A stretch of 28,327 nucleotides of DNA from BS750m-G69 sp964441235 (GCA_964441235.1 CAYTUQ010000051.1:1-28327), one strand, 5' to 3'. Shown: positions 14,111 through 23,703, counted from the stretch's first letter. Notes: generated by a model from the sequence alone, not told the origin. Numbers and translations are program-made.

Positions 14111-14996
14111 AATTTTTATAACAGGTGTCAGCGGATTTCTTGGAGGACATCTTACCAAATTATCTGCGGAAAAGTACAACACAGTAGGTGCATATCATTC
14201 ATATAAATTTGATATTCTAAATGTGAAAAGCGTCTATTCTGATTTATCTAAGCCAAAACTACTAGTGGATATTTTTAATTTGTATGAACCGGATATAATT
14301 ATACATAATGCAGCTTATCCGAATCCCGATAAATGTGAAAAAAATCCTGATTTGGCATTTAAAATTAATACAGAATCTACCGGTATTATCGCTGAATGGG
14401 CGGAAAGGAATAATCGTCGCCTGATTTTTATTTCCACTGATATGGTATTCGATGGCAGGAAAGGGAATTACTCTGAGGAAGATCCCGTGGGACCACTTAG
14501 TACTTACGCTAAGACAAAAGTGGAGGCAGAAAAACTTGTTTTAGACAAATGCAATAATGCTGTGATTTGTAGGATAGCACTAATGTATGGCAGAGGAGTG
14601 TTTCCGAGACAATATGGCTCTGAGTGGCTTGAAAGAGTTATTAAGAAAAAATATAGCAGTAAAATAGAAGAACCTATTTTTCTATTTATCGATCAGTACC
14701 GAAGTATGATTTCTGTCAATAATGCTGCGAGAGCAATTATTGAAGTTGCATTAACTGATTATTGTGGGATAATTCATCTTGGTGGAGCAGAAAGAATAAG
14801 CCGCTATGAATTCGGGGAAAAGTTATACAATGCATTAGGTCTGCCTGAGATTTTAATAAGAGAAACTAAGTATAGTGATGCGGCAGTCAATACACCTAGA
14901 CCAAAAGATGTAAGTTTGAATATCACCAGGGCTACATCGCTTTTAAAAACACCCTTTTTGAATGTTGATGATGGGTTGAAAGATATCTATCGATGA
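14103..14996 (+). CDS. RmlD-like NAD-dependent sugar reductase/epimerase (extended SDR)
   Basis: 297 residues. The Rossmann glycine motif is GVSGFLG (8-14). ISTDMVFDG (110-118) contributes the catalytic Ser/Thr region, and YAKTK gives Y135 and K139. EPDIIIHNAAYPNPDKCEKN and the later INTESTGIIAEWA are typical of dTDP-4-dehydrorhamnose reductase and its relatives. It probably reduces or isomerises a nucleotide-linked or free sugar in the cytosol. No rmlA, rmlB or rmlC is nearby, so a true dTDP-rhamnose role is not shown. It may equally belong to the broad 'sugar nucleotide-binding' SDR group. It is the last gene of the plus-strand block before the repeat and transposase region. Confidence 0.85.
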   Translation: MTKIFITGVSGFLGGHLTKLSAEKYNTVGAYHSYKFDILNVKSVYSDLSKPKLLVDIFNLYEPDIIIHNAAYPNPDKCEKNPDLAFKINTESTGIIAEWAERNNRRLIFISTDMVFDGRKGNYSEEDPVGPLSTYAKTKVEAEKLVLDKCNNAVICRIALMYGRGVFPRQYGSEWLERVIKKKYSSKIEEPIFLFIDQYRSMISVNNAARAIIEVALTDYCGIIHLGGAERISRYEFGEKLYNALGLPEILIRETKYSDAAVNTPRPKDVSLNITRATSLLKTPFLNVDDGLKDIYR

Positions 14997-15040
14997 TGAA
15001 GATTTTTTTAACCTTCCGAAGGCTCATTCAAAAGAATCCC

Positions 15041-15093
15041 TTTCCCGTCTCAAAGAGATCCCTTTGGGAAAGGGACCTCTTTGAGGCGGGAAA
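15041..15093. repeat. Mini-hairpin repeat, copy C (53-bp near-perfect hairpin)
   Basis: Outer arms TTTCCCG and CGGGAAA enclose TCTC-AAA-GAGA, TCCC-TTT-GGGA and CCTC-TTT-GAGG. The whole unit can also fold as a single long hairpin with 2 mismatches in ~25 pairs. It replaces the missing 3' part of the adjacent transposase pseudogene: the recognisable protein similarity stops where the repeat begins. Confidence 0.8.
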
Positions 15094-16005
15094 ACCTTGT
15101 ATAGGTGGCGATTCGATGCGGATCAAAGACTAACAGTTTGCCATCATAGTGTCCACGACTATAACGGAGTTCTCCCAATGCTATCTGCAAAGATTACGAC
15201 TGAGCGATGGTAGAAGTCTCTAATAATTCACGGATTGATTTATCGGTCGCCACGTCTGGTAAACCATTGAGTAGTTCAAAACCCTGATGACATAAAGACC
15301 GAGTCGGACGTACGCCACTGACACATAATGCCAATTCATGAATCAACTGCAAAGCCAAACGCAGCTCAATATCCTCATCTGATCCTCCGCTCCATGATTT
15401 CAACAAATCCCAACTACCTAATCGTAAATGTTCCGGGATAAGTAACCATAAGCCAAGATAATTATTGGAAACTTTTCTGGCTAATTGCTCTCTTACTTCT
15501 CTCTTTACACGGATCGGTGTGAATACACATCTTTGAATTTTACATTTCGTTTGATGAATCTCTACCCCTTTCCACCTTTTTTGAGGATTTAAAGTATGGA
15601 GTTTTTTTAAAGACCATATTCAGTTATGGCTCTTTCTATGCTGCGCTTACTAATATCATAACCAACTTGCATCATCTTCTGTGTGATAATATCCGATGAA
15701 GTATCTGGATCAAGAAAACGATGACGAATGATCTGGTTGACAACGGTATCGGTACGTTTGTAATTTATGGATGGACCGCGTTTACCCTCTCGTAATGCTT
15801 CACTGCCACCCTCTGCATAAGCTCTTTTGATTTGATAGAATCCAGACCTCGAAAAGCCGTACTTTTTTACCACCTCAGTGACCGGAATGCCTAAACATCG
15901 GGTTTCAATAAGCATCGCTAATTTCAGAATCAATTTGTCGTCCTTATTGATAGAAAACGTTCTACCCGGACCGCCGAGATAAAAACAATCACTTTCGTTC
16001 TCTAT
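15094..16005 (-). pseudogene. Decayed HTH transposase, catalytic half missing
   Basis: Minus-strand remains of a helix-turn-helix transposase. Frame 1 (to 15607) reads FYLGGPGRTFSINKDDKLIL, VTEVVKKYGFSRSGFYQIKR, YAEGGSEALREGKRGPSINY and SIERAITEYGL. It stops at TAA, then continues one base out of frame as KKLHTLNPQKRWKGVEIHQT through LLETSTIAQS. A second TAA (15194-15196) is passed in frame by LQIALGELRYSRGHYDGKLL and VFDPHRIATYTR. Family members I recall are ~530 residues with the DDE core after this point, all absent here. The likely original start now reads ATA (16003-16005) behind a good AGGGGAGG site. A run of seven A's marks the frameshift. The element is dead; it records past IS activity at the edge of the carbohydrate locus. 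Confidence 0.8.
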
Positions 16006-16123
16006 ATGAAAGCCTCCCCTTGATGAAAAATACAAATCACTATATAATAATAGTATAAGAAAGGCTTTCAATATGTGCAAATATTTATGGTGGTTATTAG
16101 AAAATATCCAATCACGGAGGATT

Positions 16124-16147
16124 CTCCGTAAGGAGTCCCTGTTGGGA
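16124..16147. repeat. Mini-hairpin repeat, copy F
   Basis: Abutting hairpins CTCC-GTAA-GGAG and TCCC-TGTT-GGGA, with looser outer pairing TATCCAA/TTGGGGGATA. It lies upstream of the transposase remnant. Apart from copies F and G, the 16006-16318 gap holds nothing I can support. Confidence 0.75.
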
Positions 16148-16183
16148 AAGTTGGGGGATAATAAAATACAGCCCAAACGATCC

Positions 16184-16221
16184 AACCGTTTCTCTCATAG
16201 AGATGCCGTTGGCAAACGGTT
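16184..16221. repeat. Mini-hairpin repeat, copy G
   Basis: Outer arms AACCGTTT and AAACGGTT enclose CTCT-CAT-AGAG and TGCC-GTT-GGCA. The sequence differs entirely from copy A but has the same three-stem plan, which shows that the structure rather than the sequence is shared. Confidence 0.75.
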
Positions 16222-16318
16222 TCTTTCTGTAGAATTATACCTTTTTTTAGTGGACTCATTAATCATTAATATTATCTAATAATCGGTGTATTTTACGCAT
16301 AACAATTCATTATTTTGA

Positions 16319-17722
16319 TTAGTTTTGATTGCTATCCTTGCGTCTTGCTGTCAAATCTTCTTCAATTTTAATCATCATTTTATTGGTGAGAGGATAGAAT
16401 ATCATAATACCTGCACCAATAAAGGCGGGAATAGCCGCGTAAATACTCATTGCCAGCTTTATACCTTGCAGTGAAGTTGCAGTCTGCTGTACATTGGGCT
16501 GAAAACCATACCCAGCAAGGGTCCATGCTAAAATAGCACTACCCAGGGCTACACCAAGCTTCAGTGCGAATAGCGAGGCAGACATCACAAGCCCTGTAGC
16601 ACGGCGACCCGTCTTTAATTCCGAATAATCGGCTGTATCCGTGTACATAGCCCATTGCAGGACCGACACAGGGCCCAATGCAAAAGATACAAGAAACTGA
16701 AAAACAAACATGAGAATAATATCATTTGGACTTAAAAAATAGAAAAGTACTGCGAATATACCACTAGCACCTAAAAAGCCAGCATAAGTGTTTCGCTTAC
16801 CCAAAACCTTGCTAAACCAGCCCGCAAGAATGGATCCAAGAATGGTCACAAGCGAACCTGCCATAAAGAAGGTAGATACCATACTCTGATAAGAAAAACT
16901 ATAGGTTTTACCTAAAAGCATCATCTGCTGATCTTGTACAAAATACTTAAAATAGTACATAATACAACTAGTTCGAATAAGAATATATGTAAGCTGGAAT
17001 ACGGTTGCACCACCAATTAATAGCCACGGCTTATTGTTAAATAAATCGTGCAGATCATCCTTCAAAGTGGTTTTCTGTCCCTTTGGAGGTTTGACGCGTT
17101 CCTTGGTTGTTGCGAAAGTAATAAAAAACAGAACAATCGCCAACGCAGAAAGAACAACCATTGCCAATTGCCAGCCTAAAGCTTCGTTACCCCCTCCAAA
17201 TCTTTTGACCATCCGTAGGACGGAGTATTGAACGATAAGTCCGCCTAAAAAAGCAGCTACAAAACGAAACTGAGAAACGACCGTTCGAACCCTTGCATTG
17301 GATGTGATAACGCCCATTAAAGCCGAATACGGTACATTTATAACTGTATAAAGCATCATCAACAATGTGTATGTAATGTAAGCGTATATAAGTTTACCGG
17401 TTTGGCTAAGATCAGGTGTGGTAAAGGCTAATACTCCAATTAAACCAAACGGTATGGCGAACCAGAGGATGTAGGGTCGAAACTTACCACAGCGCGTTTC
17501 CGTACGGTCGGCAATCATACCCATCATCGGGTCATTAATGGCATCCCAGATCTTGGTGACTAAAAACATAGTTCCCACTGCTTTGGCAGAAATGCCAAAC
17601 ACATCTGTATAGAAGATAGTTATAAACAAGATGAAGGTCTGGAAATACAGATTAGACGCCATATCACCTAAACTGTAACCGACTTTTTCACTGAACTTGA
17701 GTTTTTGGTTAATGTCTTTCAT
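16319..17722 (-). CDS. GPH-family sugar:cation symporter (MelB/XynP-like)
   Basis: 467 residues, about twelve membrane segments, the normal GPH size. Family features are EKVGYSLGDMASNLYFQTF at the start, the first-loop WDAINDPMMGMIADRTETR, and GKFRPYILWFAIPFG. The two loop aspartates in the WDAINDP-MGM-AD stretch are those that bind cation and sugar in MelB-type carriers. It imports a glycoside or xylo-oligosaccharide with Na+ or H+ across the inner membrane. AAGGAG precedes the ATG. It is the last gene of a minus-strand operon kinase-GH3-GH116-symporter (gaps 24, 109 and 73 bp). The substrate is inferred from its neighbours and is probably a xylan fragment. Confidence 0.93.
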   Translation of the reverse strand: MKDINQKLKFSEKVGYSLGDMASNLYFQTFILFITIFYTDVFGISAKAVGTMFLVTKIWDAINDPMMGMIADRTETRCGKFRPYILWFAIPFGLIGVLAFTTPDLSQTGKLIYAYITYTLLMMLYTVINVPYSALMGVITSNARVRTVVSQFRFVAAFLGGLIVQYSVLRMVKRFGGGNEALGWQLAMVVLSALAIVLFFITFATTKERVKPPKGQKTTLKDDLHDLFNNKPWLLIGGATVFQLTYILIRTSCIMYYFKYFVQDQQMMLLGKTYSFSYQSMVSTFFMAGSLVTILGSILAGWFSKVLGKRNTYAGFLGASGIFAVLFYFLSPNDIILMFVFQFLVSFALGPVSVLQWAMYTDTADYSELKTGRRATGLVMSASLFALKLGVALGSAILAWTLAGYGFQPNVQQTATSLQGIKLAMSIYAAIPAFIGAGIMIFYPLTNKMMIKIEEDLTARRKDSNQN

Positions 17723-17795
17723 AATGCTCCTTCAATGTAATGGTTTTTTATTAATTTTAGAATTCCCGTTTTCATCCTCGTTCTTTCCACATTAT

Positions 17796-20348
17796 CTACT
17801 TCATTAAATTGGTGGTAAAAGATTTCAATTCTTTAGAGTCAATTTGGGTAGTCCCCGTTTGCTCCTGCAGCTCTTTAATATGTTGGATCACGATTTGCGT
17901 GAGTATGGCGCCCGGTCTGGGATAAGCAGCCACGATATAATGAGGTCCCGGGGCGGACTCTCCCGCTTCCTGTTCCAGCTCAGCCCTGAGGTTATCCGGT
18001 GATATTAATGAATTTGCATGCTGGAAGATGACCTTGTCCATAGCCTTATATACTTCTTTACTTTCTTCGGTCAATCCGTAGTAATCAAGGAGTTGGGCAA
18101 ACACATAATTGGAGGTGGTATAGATATCCTGCCCCTGCTCCGATTCCACCGGTCCACCATCTTCTGTCCGGCACATAGCCCAGCCCATGAGGGTTCGGTT
18201 ATTCCGATAAATTGTCTTGAGGATTTCCCTGGCTCTATCAGCAGGGATAAACGGTTCTTCACCCATTGCAATCAATGACCACAACGCATCCAGCTGATTG
18301 ATCCAGACATCCGGATTTGTTTTTCCCGAAACAGGATCGTAACAGGTGATATAATACTGCAATCTGTGGTCACTATTGTTTTTTATGTCTCTCCATAATT
18401 TTTCGAGAATCGCAGAGGCTTTTTCAAAAATCGTCTCGTATAGTTTTTTTGCCGGCTCGTCTTTCATCATCTCAGCCAGCCTGATCATAGCCCGACAACC
18501 AGCCATGAAAATAGTCACATCATAGGCATCGACTCCAAACAGGGTCAGATTATCGAAAGTATTTTTCACTTCATTGGGATTTCCCTCGGGAATACCATCT
18601 CCGTCAACATCAAGTCCTTCCAGATATTCAAATCCAAATTTAAGTACTGCCCAGTTTTTCTTGAGAAAATCGATATTCCCGGTGAATTTCACATTCCGCA
18701 GGACTCTTGTGGCCAGTTTGGGAAAAAGATCGACCCAGTAGTTATTGTTGTACCAGGCGTAATCGCTGACATTGCGCAGGGCATGGCCTTTCGGAAGAGC
18801 GCCCAGATCATGTGCCACGCTGCCCTTTACCTTAAAAGCATCCCTGATCTGGGTCAGCGATATGTCTTCATATTCTTCCGGATAGGCTTCAAAATGCTGT
18901 CTGGCTTCAGTAAAAGATGCATGGAGATGATAAAATCGCTCTGTTGTATCTTCCGCCAGAATCGAGTTGACGAAACTCTGACAGAGTTCTTCTTCGATAT
19001 GCGGGAAGAGGATCAACATGACCATAGAATACCAATCCACATCCGAAGGATTGATGTAGGCATAATCGAAACATTCCAGGAATCTGGCGATATCATTGCC
19101 ATTCTTATCTTCAATCCAGACTGCAGCATTGGACAACGGAAAACTAAATTCATTTAAAATCAATCTGACCAGTCGCAAAGCACCATCTTCATCATCCTTA
19201 TATGAAGGACTTTGGCGAATATAAGAATATATCCTGTTCTGGATGGTCATCGTCTGGTTCAGCCATTTGGGATAATTATTCATGGCAATTTTCACCATTT
19301 CCACAGCTCTAGTTGCTTTATCCTCAAAATACTTGACATATTTACGTTCGAATTCTTTCCCGTCCATAAACCGTTGCTGCGGAAAGTCCAGAGCGATAGC
19401 AACCGGAATTTTTAGACTCACTTTTGGTTTTAATGTAAAATGAAGACTGATGGCTGCTCCGTAATCCTGATTCAGGATAGCATCTCTCTTTTCATAAAAA
19501 CTGCCGTCCTCGTTCAACAACAAATCCTGTTTCAGCCGATTCAGGCAAAAATAGGGTTGTGTATCTATTTCGACATCGTCCATCTCCGGTACAGCAATTA
19601 CCATTCTTTCCTGACTCTCTTTGCTACCCATGATCACACCTCTGATACCGGTTGAATCAAACGCTTCATGCACATGGCCTTTCACGGGTGTTGCGCAGAT
19701 GTAAACCGAGTCCTGATCCGTTGGCTTCAATTCCTTTTCCTGAAGATTGACCAGGGAGGGTCTGGGAATGACCAGAGTGACTACCTGAATTTCATTCGTT
19801 ATATTCTCTACTTCAAACGCCTCCACGCCAAAAGGTATTAGCGCCTTGTTATCTCCGGACAAAAAAGGAGAAACAATTGTTCGCGTAACTGTAACTTTAC
19901 CCAGTTTATAAGCTATTTCCGCCAGCGGGGTGGCGATGGAAATCGAGACATTCTTTTCAGAAACGGCAGGATGATAGTAATTTCTCAACGCAGGCACATC
20001 ATCGGGTCCTTCGATGATTCGGGGATCCTTTGTGGTAAGCATTATATATTCATCTCTTTCGTTTTCCAAATCCGTGTCGGCAGAGATACGGATAAATGGT
20101 GCGGAACCAAGCTGAACGGCGCTTTGATTCAACAGAACCAATCTGCCGGCATTATTGATACGATTGTATAAACCATCGGGCGAGATACCTATCGAACAGG
20201 TCGGAGCCCCCTGAAGGGCAACGGTTTGAGGGAATTGCAGGGTTTTTGACATCCCCTGGTGATGAACCGTCATTTTATTCTCATTATAAATCTTAGATAT
20301 TTGTTTACCTGAAATTGTGAAAATATCGCTTATTTTTAAATTTCCCAT
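17796..20348 (-). CDS. GH116-family beta-glycosidase (glucosidase/xylosidase)
   Basis: 850 residues, no signal peptide, so cytoplasmic. The N-terminal beta-sandwich domain covers ~1-330 and the (alpha/alpha) barrel ~345-830. GH116 landmarks are LECFDYAYINPSDVDWY with E425 as likely nucleophile (aligned with the YLEG glutamate of human GBA2), VAHDLGALPKG (511-521), GLDVDGDGIPEGNPNEVKNT and TFDNLTLFGVDAYD with D599 as likely acid/base. Family members hydrolyse beta-glucosides, beta-xylosides or glucosylceramides with retention. Next to two GH10 xylanases and a GPH symporter, a beta-xylosidase or broad exo-beta-glycosidase acting on imported oligosaccharides is the best guess. AAGGAG lies 9 nt before the ATG. 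Catalytic residue assignments rest on motif memory, not alignment. Confidence 0.87.
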   Translation of the reverse strand: MGNLKISDIFTISGKQISKIYNENKMTVHHQGMSKTLQFPQTVALQGAPTCSIGISPDGLYNRINNAGRLVLLNQSAVQLGSAPFIRISADTDLENERDEYIMLTTKDPRIIEGPDDVPALRNYYHPAVSEKNVSISIATPLAEIAYKLGKVTVTRTIVSPFLSGDNKALIPFGVEAFEVENITNEIQVVTLVIPRPSLVNLQEKELKPTDQDSVYICATPVKGHVHEAFDSTGIRGVIMGSKESQERMVIAVPEMDDVEIDTQPYFCLNRLKQDLLLNEDGSFYEKRDAILNQDYGAAISLHFTLKPKVSLKIPVAIALDFPQQRFMDGKEFERKYVKYFEDKATRAVEMVKIAMNNYPKWLNQTMTIQNRIYSYIRQSPSYKDDEDGALRLVRLILNEFSFPLSNAAVWIEDKNGNDIARFLECFDYAYINPSDVDWYSMVMLILFPHIEEELCQSFVNSILAEDTTERFYHLHASFTEARQHFEAYPEEYEDISLTQIRDAFKVKGSVAHDLGALPKGHALRNVSDYAWYNNNYWVDLFPKLATRVLRNVKFTGNIDFLKKNWAVLKFGFEYLEGLDVDGDGIPEGNPNEVKNTFDNLTLFGVDAYDVTIFMAGCRAMIRLAEMMKDEPAKKLYETIFEKASAILEKLWRDIKNNSDHRLQYYITCYDPVSGKTNPDVWINQLDALWSLIAMGEEPFIPADRAREILKTIYRNNRTLMGWAMCRTEDGGPVESEQGQDIYTTSNYVFAQLLDYYGLTEESKEVYKAMDKVIFQHANSLISPDNLRAELEQEAGESAPGPHYIVAAYPRPGAILTQIVIQHIKELQEQTGTTQIDSKELKSFTTNLMK

Positions 20349-20457
20349 CCTATAATTTCTCCTTTGTGTATTTCACTCTTTCTATCAAACCCGATTGCAT
20401 TTATACACTATGATGTTTGATGTTTAATTTGTTTTAGCTTCGCTGCACTGCACATGG

Positions 20458-22290
20458 CTAACAATACGATAAATTCAAAGGATGTTTTTTCGGCGCTTTT
20501 ATCTCTTTAATGGAGACTACCTCCTGCGAACCAAGTTTTATTGGCAATTTGGTTGCAGGTGAAGGCACGATTTTTCCAAAAAGCAGGTCCACCGATGCCC
20601 TTATCGAATCAGGTGTACCACTGAAATTGCAGACAGCGGCATCCGCCTCTGCTGTCGTACCTTCTATATAAGGATAGTTAGTCACGACAACAATTTTATG
20701 TCCCGCCGCCTTGAGATTCTTGATCAGCAACTGGTTATTCCCCGATTTAACGATTCGGGCATAATAATTAGTCATCACCACCAGGTCAGCCTGTTTCGCC
20801 AGTTCGAGACACTCCTTAATCTCATCTTCAAAAGCCGAGAATTCAGTGTCGGCCAGAATCAGATTTTGTGAAATCTTGGCCATTGCCTCGCAGAATATAT
20901 GGGTGTGATGATATGGATCTTTTCCGACAAATTCATAAGGAATGCGCTGCTCAATAACCAGTATTTTCTGGTCTTTTGTCAACGGCAGCAAGTTGTTGTC
21001 ACGCATAATAATCTGGGCTTTTTTGGCAATATCCCAGGAGAAATCTATAATTTCCTTGCTTCTTGTAATAGCACGGGTCTGTTCCGGCTCCTTTTTCCCA
21101 GCGGTTTCAAACAAACCTTGATCATACTTCATCTTTAAAAGATGGGTGACCGCATCATCGAGTCGCTCTTCGGAAAGAACGCCTGTTTCAATGGCCTGTT
21201 TAATACCAAAGAAACACTGCGACCGGGATTCATCATCCGCTTTCAAAAGGATCGTATCCACGCCGGCTTTTATCGCCAGTGTGCAGGCTTGTGGGAGAGG
21301 CCATTTCTTAAGAATCGCAGCCATACCAATCGCATCAGAAACAATAACACCATCGAATCCTAATTCGTTTCTTAGTAGCCCGGTCAAGATTTTTTCCGAT
21401 AAAGTCGTAGGGAATTCACTGTCGTACACTGGGTAAATGGAATGACCTGTCATAATGGCTTTCACGCCGGCCTCGATCGCCGCCTTGAAAGGGTACAATT
21501 CCACTTCCTGCATCCTCTTTTTGTCGGCTGTGATTACCTCCAGTACATCATGAGCATCAGTCGCCGAATCGCCTCTACCAGGGAAATGTTTGGCAGTTGC
21601 CGCGATTCCGCCGTCCTGTAAACCTCTTAACAACGCAACGGCATGTTTGGCACAAACCTCGGGATCGTCGCTGAAAGATCTTACTCCAATTTCGGGATTC
21701 TTCGGATTGATGTTGACATCGCAAACGGGCGAATACATCTGGGTAACACCAATAGCTGTCAACATTTTGGCGATGGTCAAACCAATTTTATAAGTCAATT
21801 TGATATTATTGAGGGCAGCCATACCCATTGGCGGTGGAAATTGCCTGATGCCGCCGGACATATAATCGTTTTTAAAATCGCCTTCAAAGTCAATCGTCAT
21901 ATGAAGCGGAATACCGGACGGTCTTTGCAGCGCAATTTCCTGTAATCGATTTAACCTGTCGGTGTATTCTTCCGGTGTTATGCTGATACCAAAAGTTTTA
22001 CCGTTAAAATAGGTATTTGAGATAGTGAAATAATCTTTCGGTCTTTTGAAATTTCTATCTATCTGGGAATTGCCCCAGTAAAGATTTTTGCAAGTCTCAA
22101 GGGCGTAGGGTTCCAGGCAAAGACCACCACAGTGCAATCTGGTGATTTGCTCGATTCCGCTGGGTGTCAACATTGTGCCGCGCCAGGTAAATGTCAAACA
22201 CTGCCCGATCTTTTCTTCCAGGCTCATACTGGCTATCTTTTTACTGATAAATGCATCTCGTTCTTTTGACATTGCTTGTTCCTTTTTCAT
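20458..22290 (-). CDS. GH3-family glycosidase of the NagZ type
   Basis: 610 residues, no signal peptide. The N-terminal TIM barrel (about 15-375) has MTIDFEGD, the KHFPGRGDSATDAH motif (234-247) and GFDGVIVSDAIGM with D319 as nucleophile. The D-x-H pair (D245, H247) matches the histidine acid/base dyad of NagZ-type GH3 enzymes, not the separate-domain glutamate of GH3 beta-glucosidases. A C-terminal alpha/beta sandwich (about 420-590) follows. NagZ-type members act on N-acetylglucosaminides or as phosphorylases. In a xylan locus the substrate may differ, so it could have been recruited to another beta-glycoside. AGGGA lies 7 nt before the ATG. It follows the kinase gene by 24 bp. Confidence 0.88.
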   Translation of the reverse strand: MKKEQAMSKERDAFISKKIASMSLEEKIGQCLTFTWRGTMLTPSGIEQITRLHCGGLCLEPYALETCKNLYWGNSQIDRNFKRPKDYFTISNTYFNGKTFGISITPEEYTDRLNRLQEIALQRPSGIPLHMTIDFEGDFKNDYMSGGIRQFPPPMGMAALNNIKLTYKIGLTIAKMLTAIGVTQMYSPVCDVNINPKNPEIGVRSFSDDPEVCAKHAVALLRGLQDGGIAATAKHFPGRGDSATDAHDVLEVITADKKRMQEVELYPFKAAIEAGVKAIMTGHSIYPVYDSEFPTTLSEKILTGLLRNELGFDGVIVSDAIGMAAILKKWPLPQACTLAIKAGVDTILLKADDESRSQCFFGIKQAIETGVLSEERLDDAVTHLLKMKYDQGLFETAGKKEPEQTRAITRSKEIIDFSWDIAKKAQIIMRDNNLLPLTKDQKILVIEQRIPYEFVGKDPYHHTHIFCEAMAKISQNLILADTEFSAFEDEIKECLELAKQADLVVMTNYYARIVKSGNNQLLIKNLKAAGHKIVVVTNYPYIEGTTAEADAAVCNFSGTPDSIRASVDLLFGKIVPSPATKLPIKLGSQEVVSIKEIKAPKKHPLNLSYC

Positions 22291-22314
22291 ACTTGTTCCC
22301 TTAGTAAATTATTT

Positions 22315-23547
22315 CTAAATGAATTTTGGTTCAGACTCCCATTTGCCATGATTATCGGGCCCAACCCAGAATTCACGCTCTTGTTTCCAACCTTTCTCGT
22401 CAATTCTCATATCTTTTGTCTTCCATCCTGATTCGATACGTTTTGTTAAATCCTCAAAGCCCTTATTCCATGTCAATCCATCAGGAACAGTAACGTTCAT
22501 ACTTCCTGCGGCATTTGCATATCTTAAACAAGATTCAATAGTATGATTCCAGACAAATGCAGAAAGAAATCCAGCAATAGCTGCATCACCGGAACCCAGT
22601 GCGCCAACAAATTTATCTTCTTGATACACAGGGAACAAAAGCTCACGATAAGCCCAGTTTTCAAGATCAGAACATCCTGCAGCACCCATTTTTTTGAGTC
22701 GGTCCTGACCCGCGGTCCGAACATATAATCCTCTATGGCCACATTTTATCATGGCTATTGCACTACCCATATCTATCAAATCTTTTCCCAAGGTGGAAAT
22801 TTCTTCCACAGTCATTTGATCAAGCACACCTTCTTTGGGCCCGAGATTTGCCTTCTTTTCAAGAAATTTGCCTTTATAAATAAAATAAAATATCTCTTCT
22901 GCGCTTGGCACCATAATGTCTGACAGCGGAACCCAGTTTTTAAGAATTGCCAGCCAGTCGACCTGGTCGCCATAACCATCTACATCAGGAAGGGAAAGAT
23001 CGAGCACAGTTGTAGTTCCTAATTCTTTGGTTTTTTTAAGGATTCTCGTCAACTCATTACCTGTGTTTTCATAAAGCTTCATCATCCAGGGCGGATAACC
23101 AAAAAGCATCAGTTTCGAACGCTGCACAAGATCGAAATTCATATCATTATAACCAAATGTGTCATTTGCACCGCAGTGATGCAGGTAAAAACGGTCTATT
23201 CCGGGAATACAAATTGCAATGGTATATGACGTTGATTCACTATCAACCATGTGAATACCTTTAAAATGGCCCTCGTGTTCTTCATACCAGCTCAGGATTT
23301 GGCGGCCGAAATCGTCGTTGCCAACCTTGCCGATTAATTCGGTTTTTACACCGAGCCGGCGGATAGATACTCCGGCATTTGTAACAGGACCTCCCCCTAC
23401 AACAACACATTCGCCCATATTAATCATTTTACCCGGCACAAGCACATCTGTCATCTTATCCACTTTCCCCTCAATTGTAAAAGCAGGTATCAAATCAAGA
23501 CAGGTATGACCTGCGGACACGATTTCAAGATCTTTTTTGTTCTCCAT
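22315..23547 (-). CDS. PfkB/ribokinase-family carbohydrate kinase
   Basis: 410 residues, longer than the usual 300-340. The PfkB signatures are GGGPVTNAGVSIRRLGVKTE with LIGKVGNDDFG (51-81) and the closing GALGSGDAAIAGFLSAF, where D321 is the catalytic base and the GSGD loop forms the anion hole. Insertions around 185-245 and a C-terminal tail (EGWKQEREFWVGPDNHGKWE, with small differences) account for the extra length. It phosphorylates a sugar, nucleoside or sugar derivative with ATP in the cytosol. First gene of the operon with GH3, GH116 and the symporter, it probably traps a product of oligosaccharide breakdown. No xylulokinase (FGGY) or xylose isomerase is in view. AAGGAG lies 7 nt before the ATG. 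Confidence 0.9.
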   Translation of the reverse strand: MENKKDLEIVSAGHTCLDLIPAFTIEGKVDKMTDVLVPGKMINMGECVVVGGGPVTNAGVSIRRLGVKTELIGKVGNDDFGRQILSWYEEHEGHFKGIHMVDSESTSYTIAICIPGIDRFYLHHCGANDTFGYNDMNFDLVQRSKLMLFGYPPWMMKLYENTGNELTRILKKTKELGTTTVLDLSLPDVDGYGDQVDWLAILKNWVPLSDIMVPSAEEIFYFIYKGKFLEKKANLGPKEGVLDQMTVEEISTLGKDLIDMGSAIAMIKCGHRGLYVRTAGQDRLKKMGAAGCSDLENWAYRELLFPVYQEDKFVGALGSGDAAIAGFLSAFVWNHTIESCLRYANAAGSMNVTVPDGLTWNKGFEDLTKRIESGWKTKDMRIDEKGWKQEREFWVGPDNHGKWESEPKFI

Positions 23548-23603
23548 TTTAAGCTCCTTATGTAATAAATAATTTTGCGAAATAACACCTTATAATATCC
23601 TGA

Positions 23604-23703
23604 TGTCAAAATTGCCGTTATCGTCTAATACAATGTTTCGTTGCAAGTTATTTAACCGATTCTATTTTGAATAAAGTTATTCGTAACAAATTCGCGTATT
23701 ATA
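23604..23703 (-). promoter_or_regulatory. Candidate promoter region of the kinase-GH3-GH116-symporter operon
   Basis: On the minus strand a TATAAT (23703-23698) has no good -35. A 14-bp palindrome GAATAA-n2-TTATTC (23669-23682) lies just downstream of it, and a TTGACA (23609-23604) has only a weak -10. One of these probably serves the operon; I cannot choose between them. Confidence 0.25.

Noticed and set aside
15607..16185. Full 192-codon ORF as the transposase N-terminus
   Set aside because: The first ~60 codons run through mini-hairpin repeats F and DNA with no family similarity; the homologous part begins near 16005.
16068..16279. ORFs of 63-68 codons on both strands upstream of the transposase remnant
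   Set aside because: They are composed of mini-hairpin repeats F and G and lack any domain or ribosome site.
18783..19157. 124-codon plus-strand ORF inside the GH116 gene
   Set aside because: Antisense shadow of a well-supported gene with no motif of its own.
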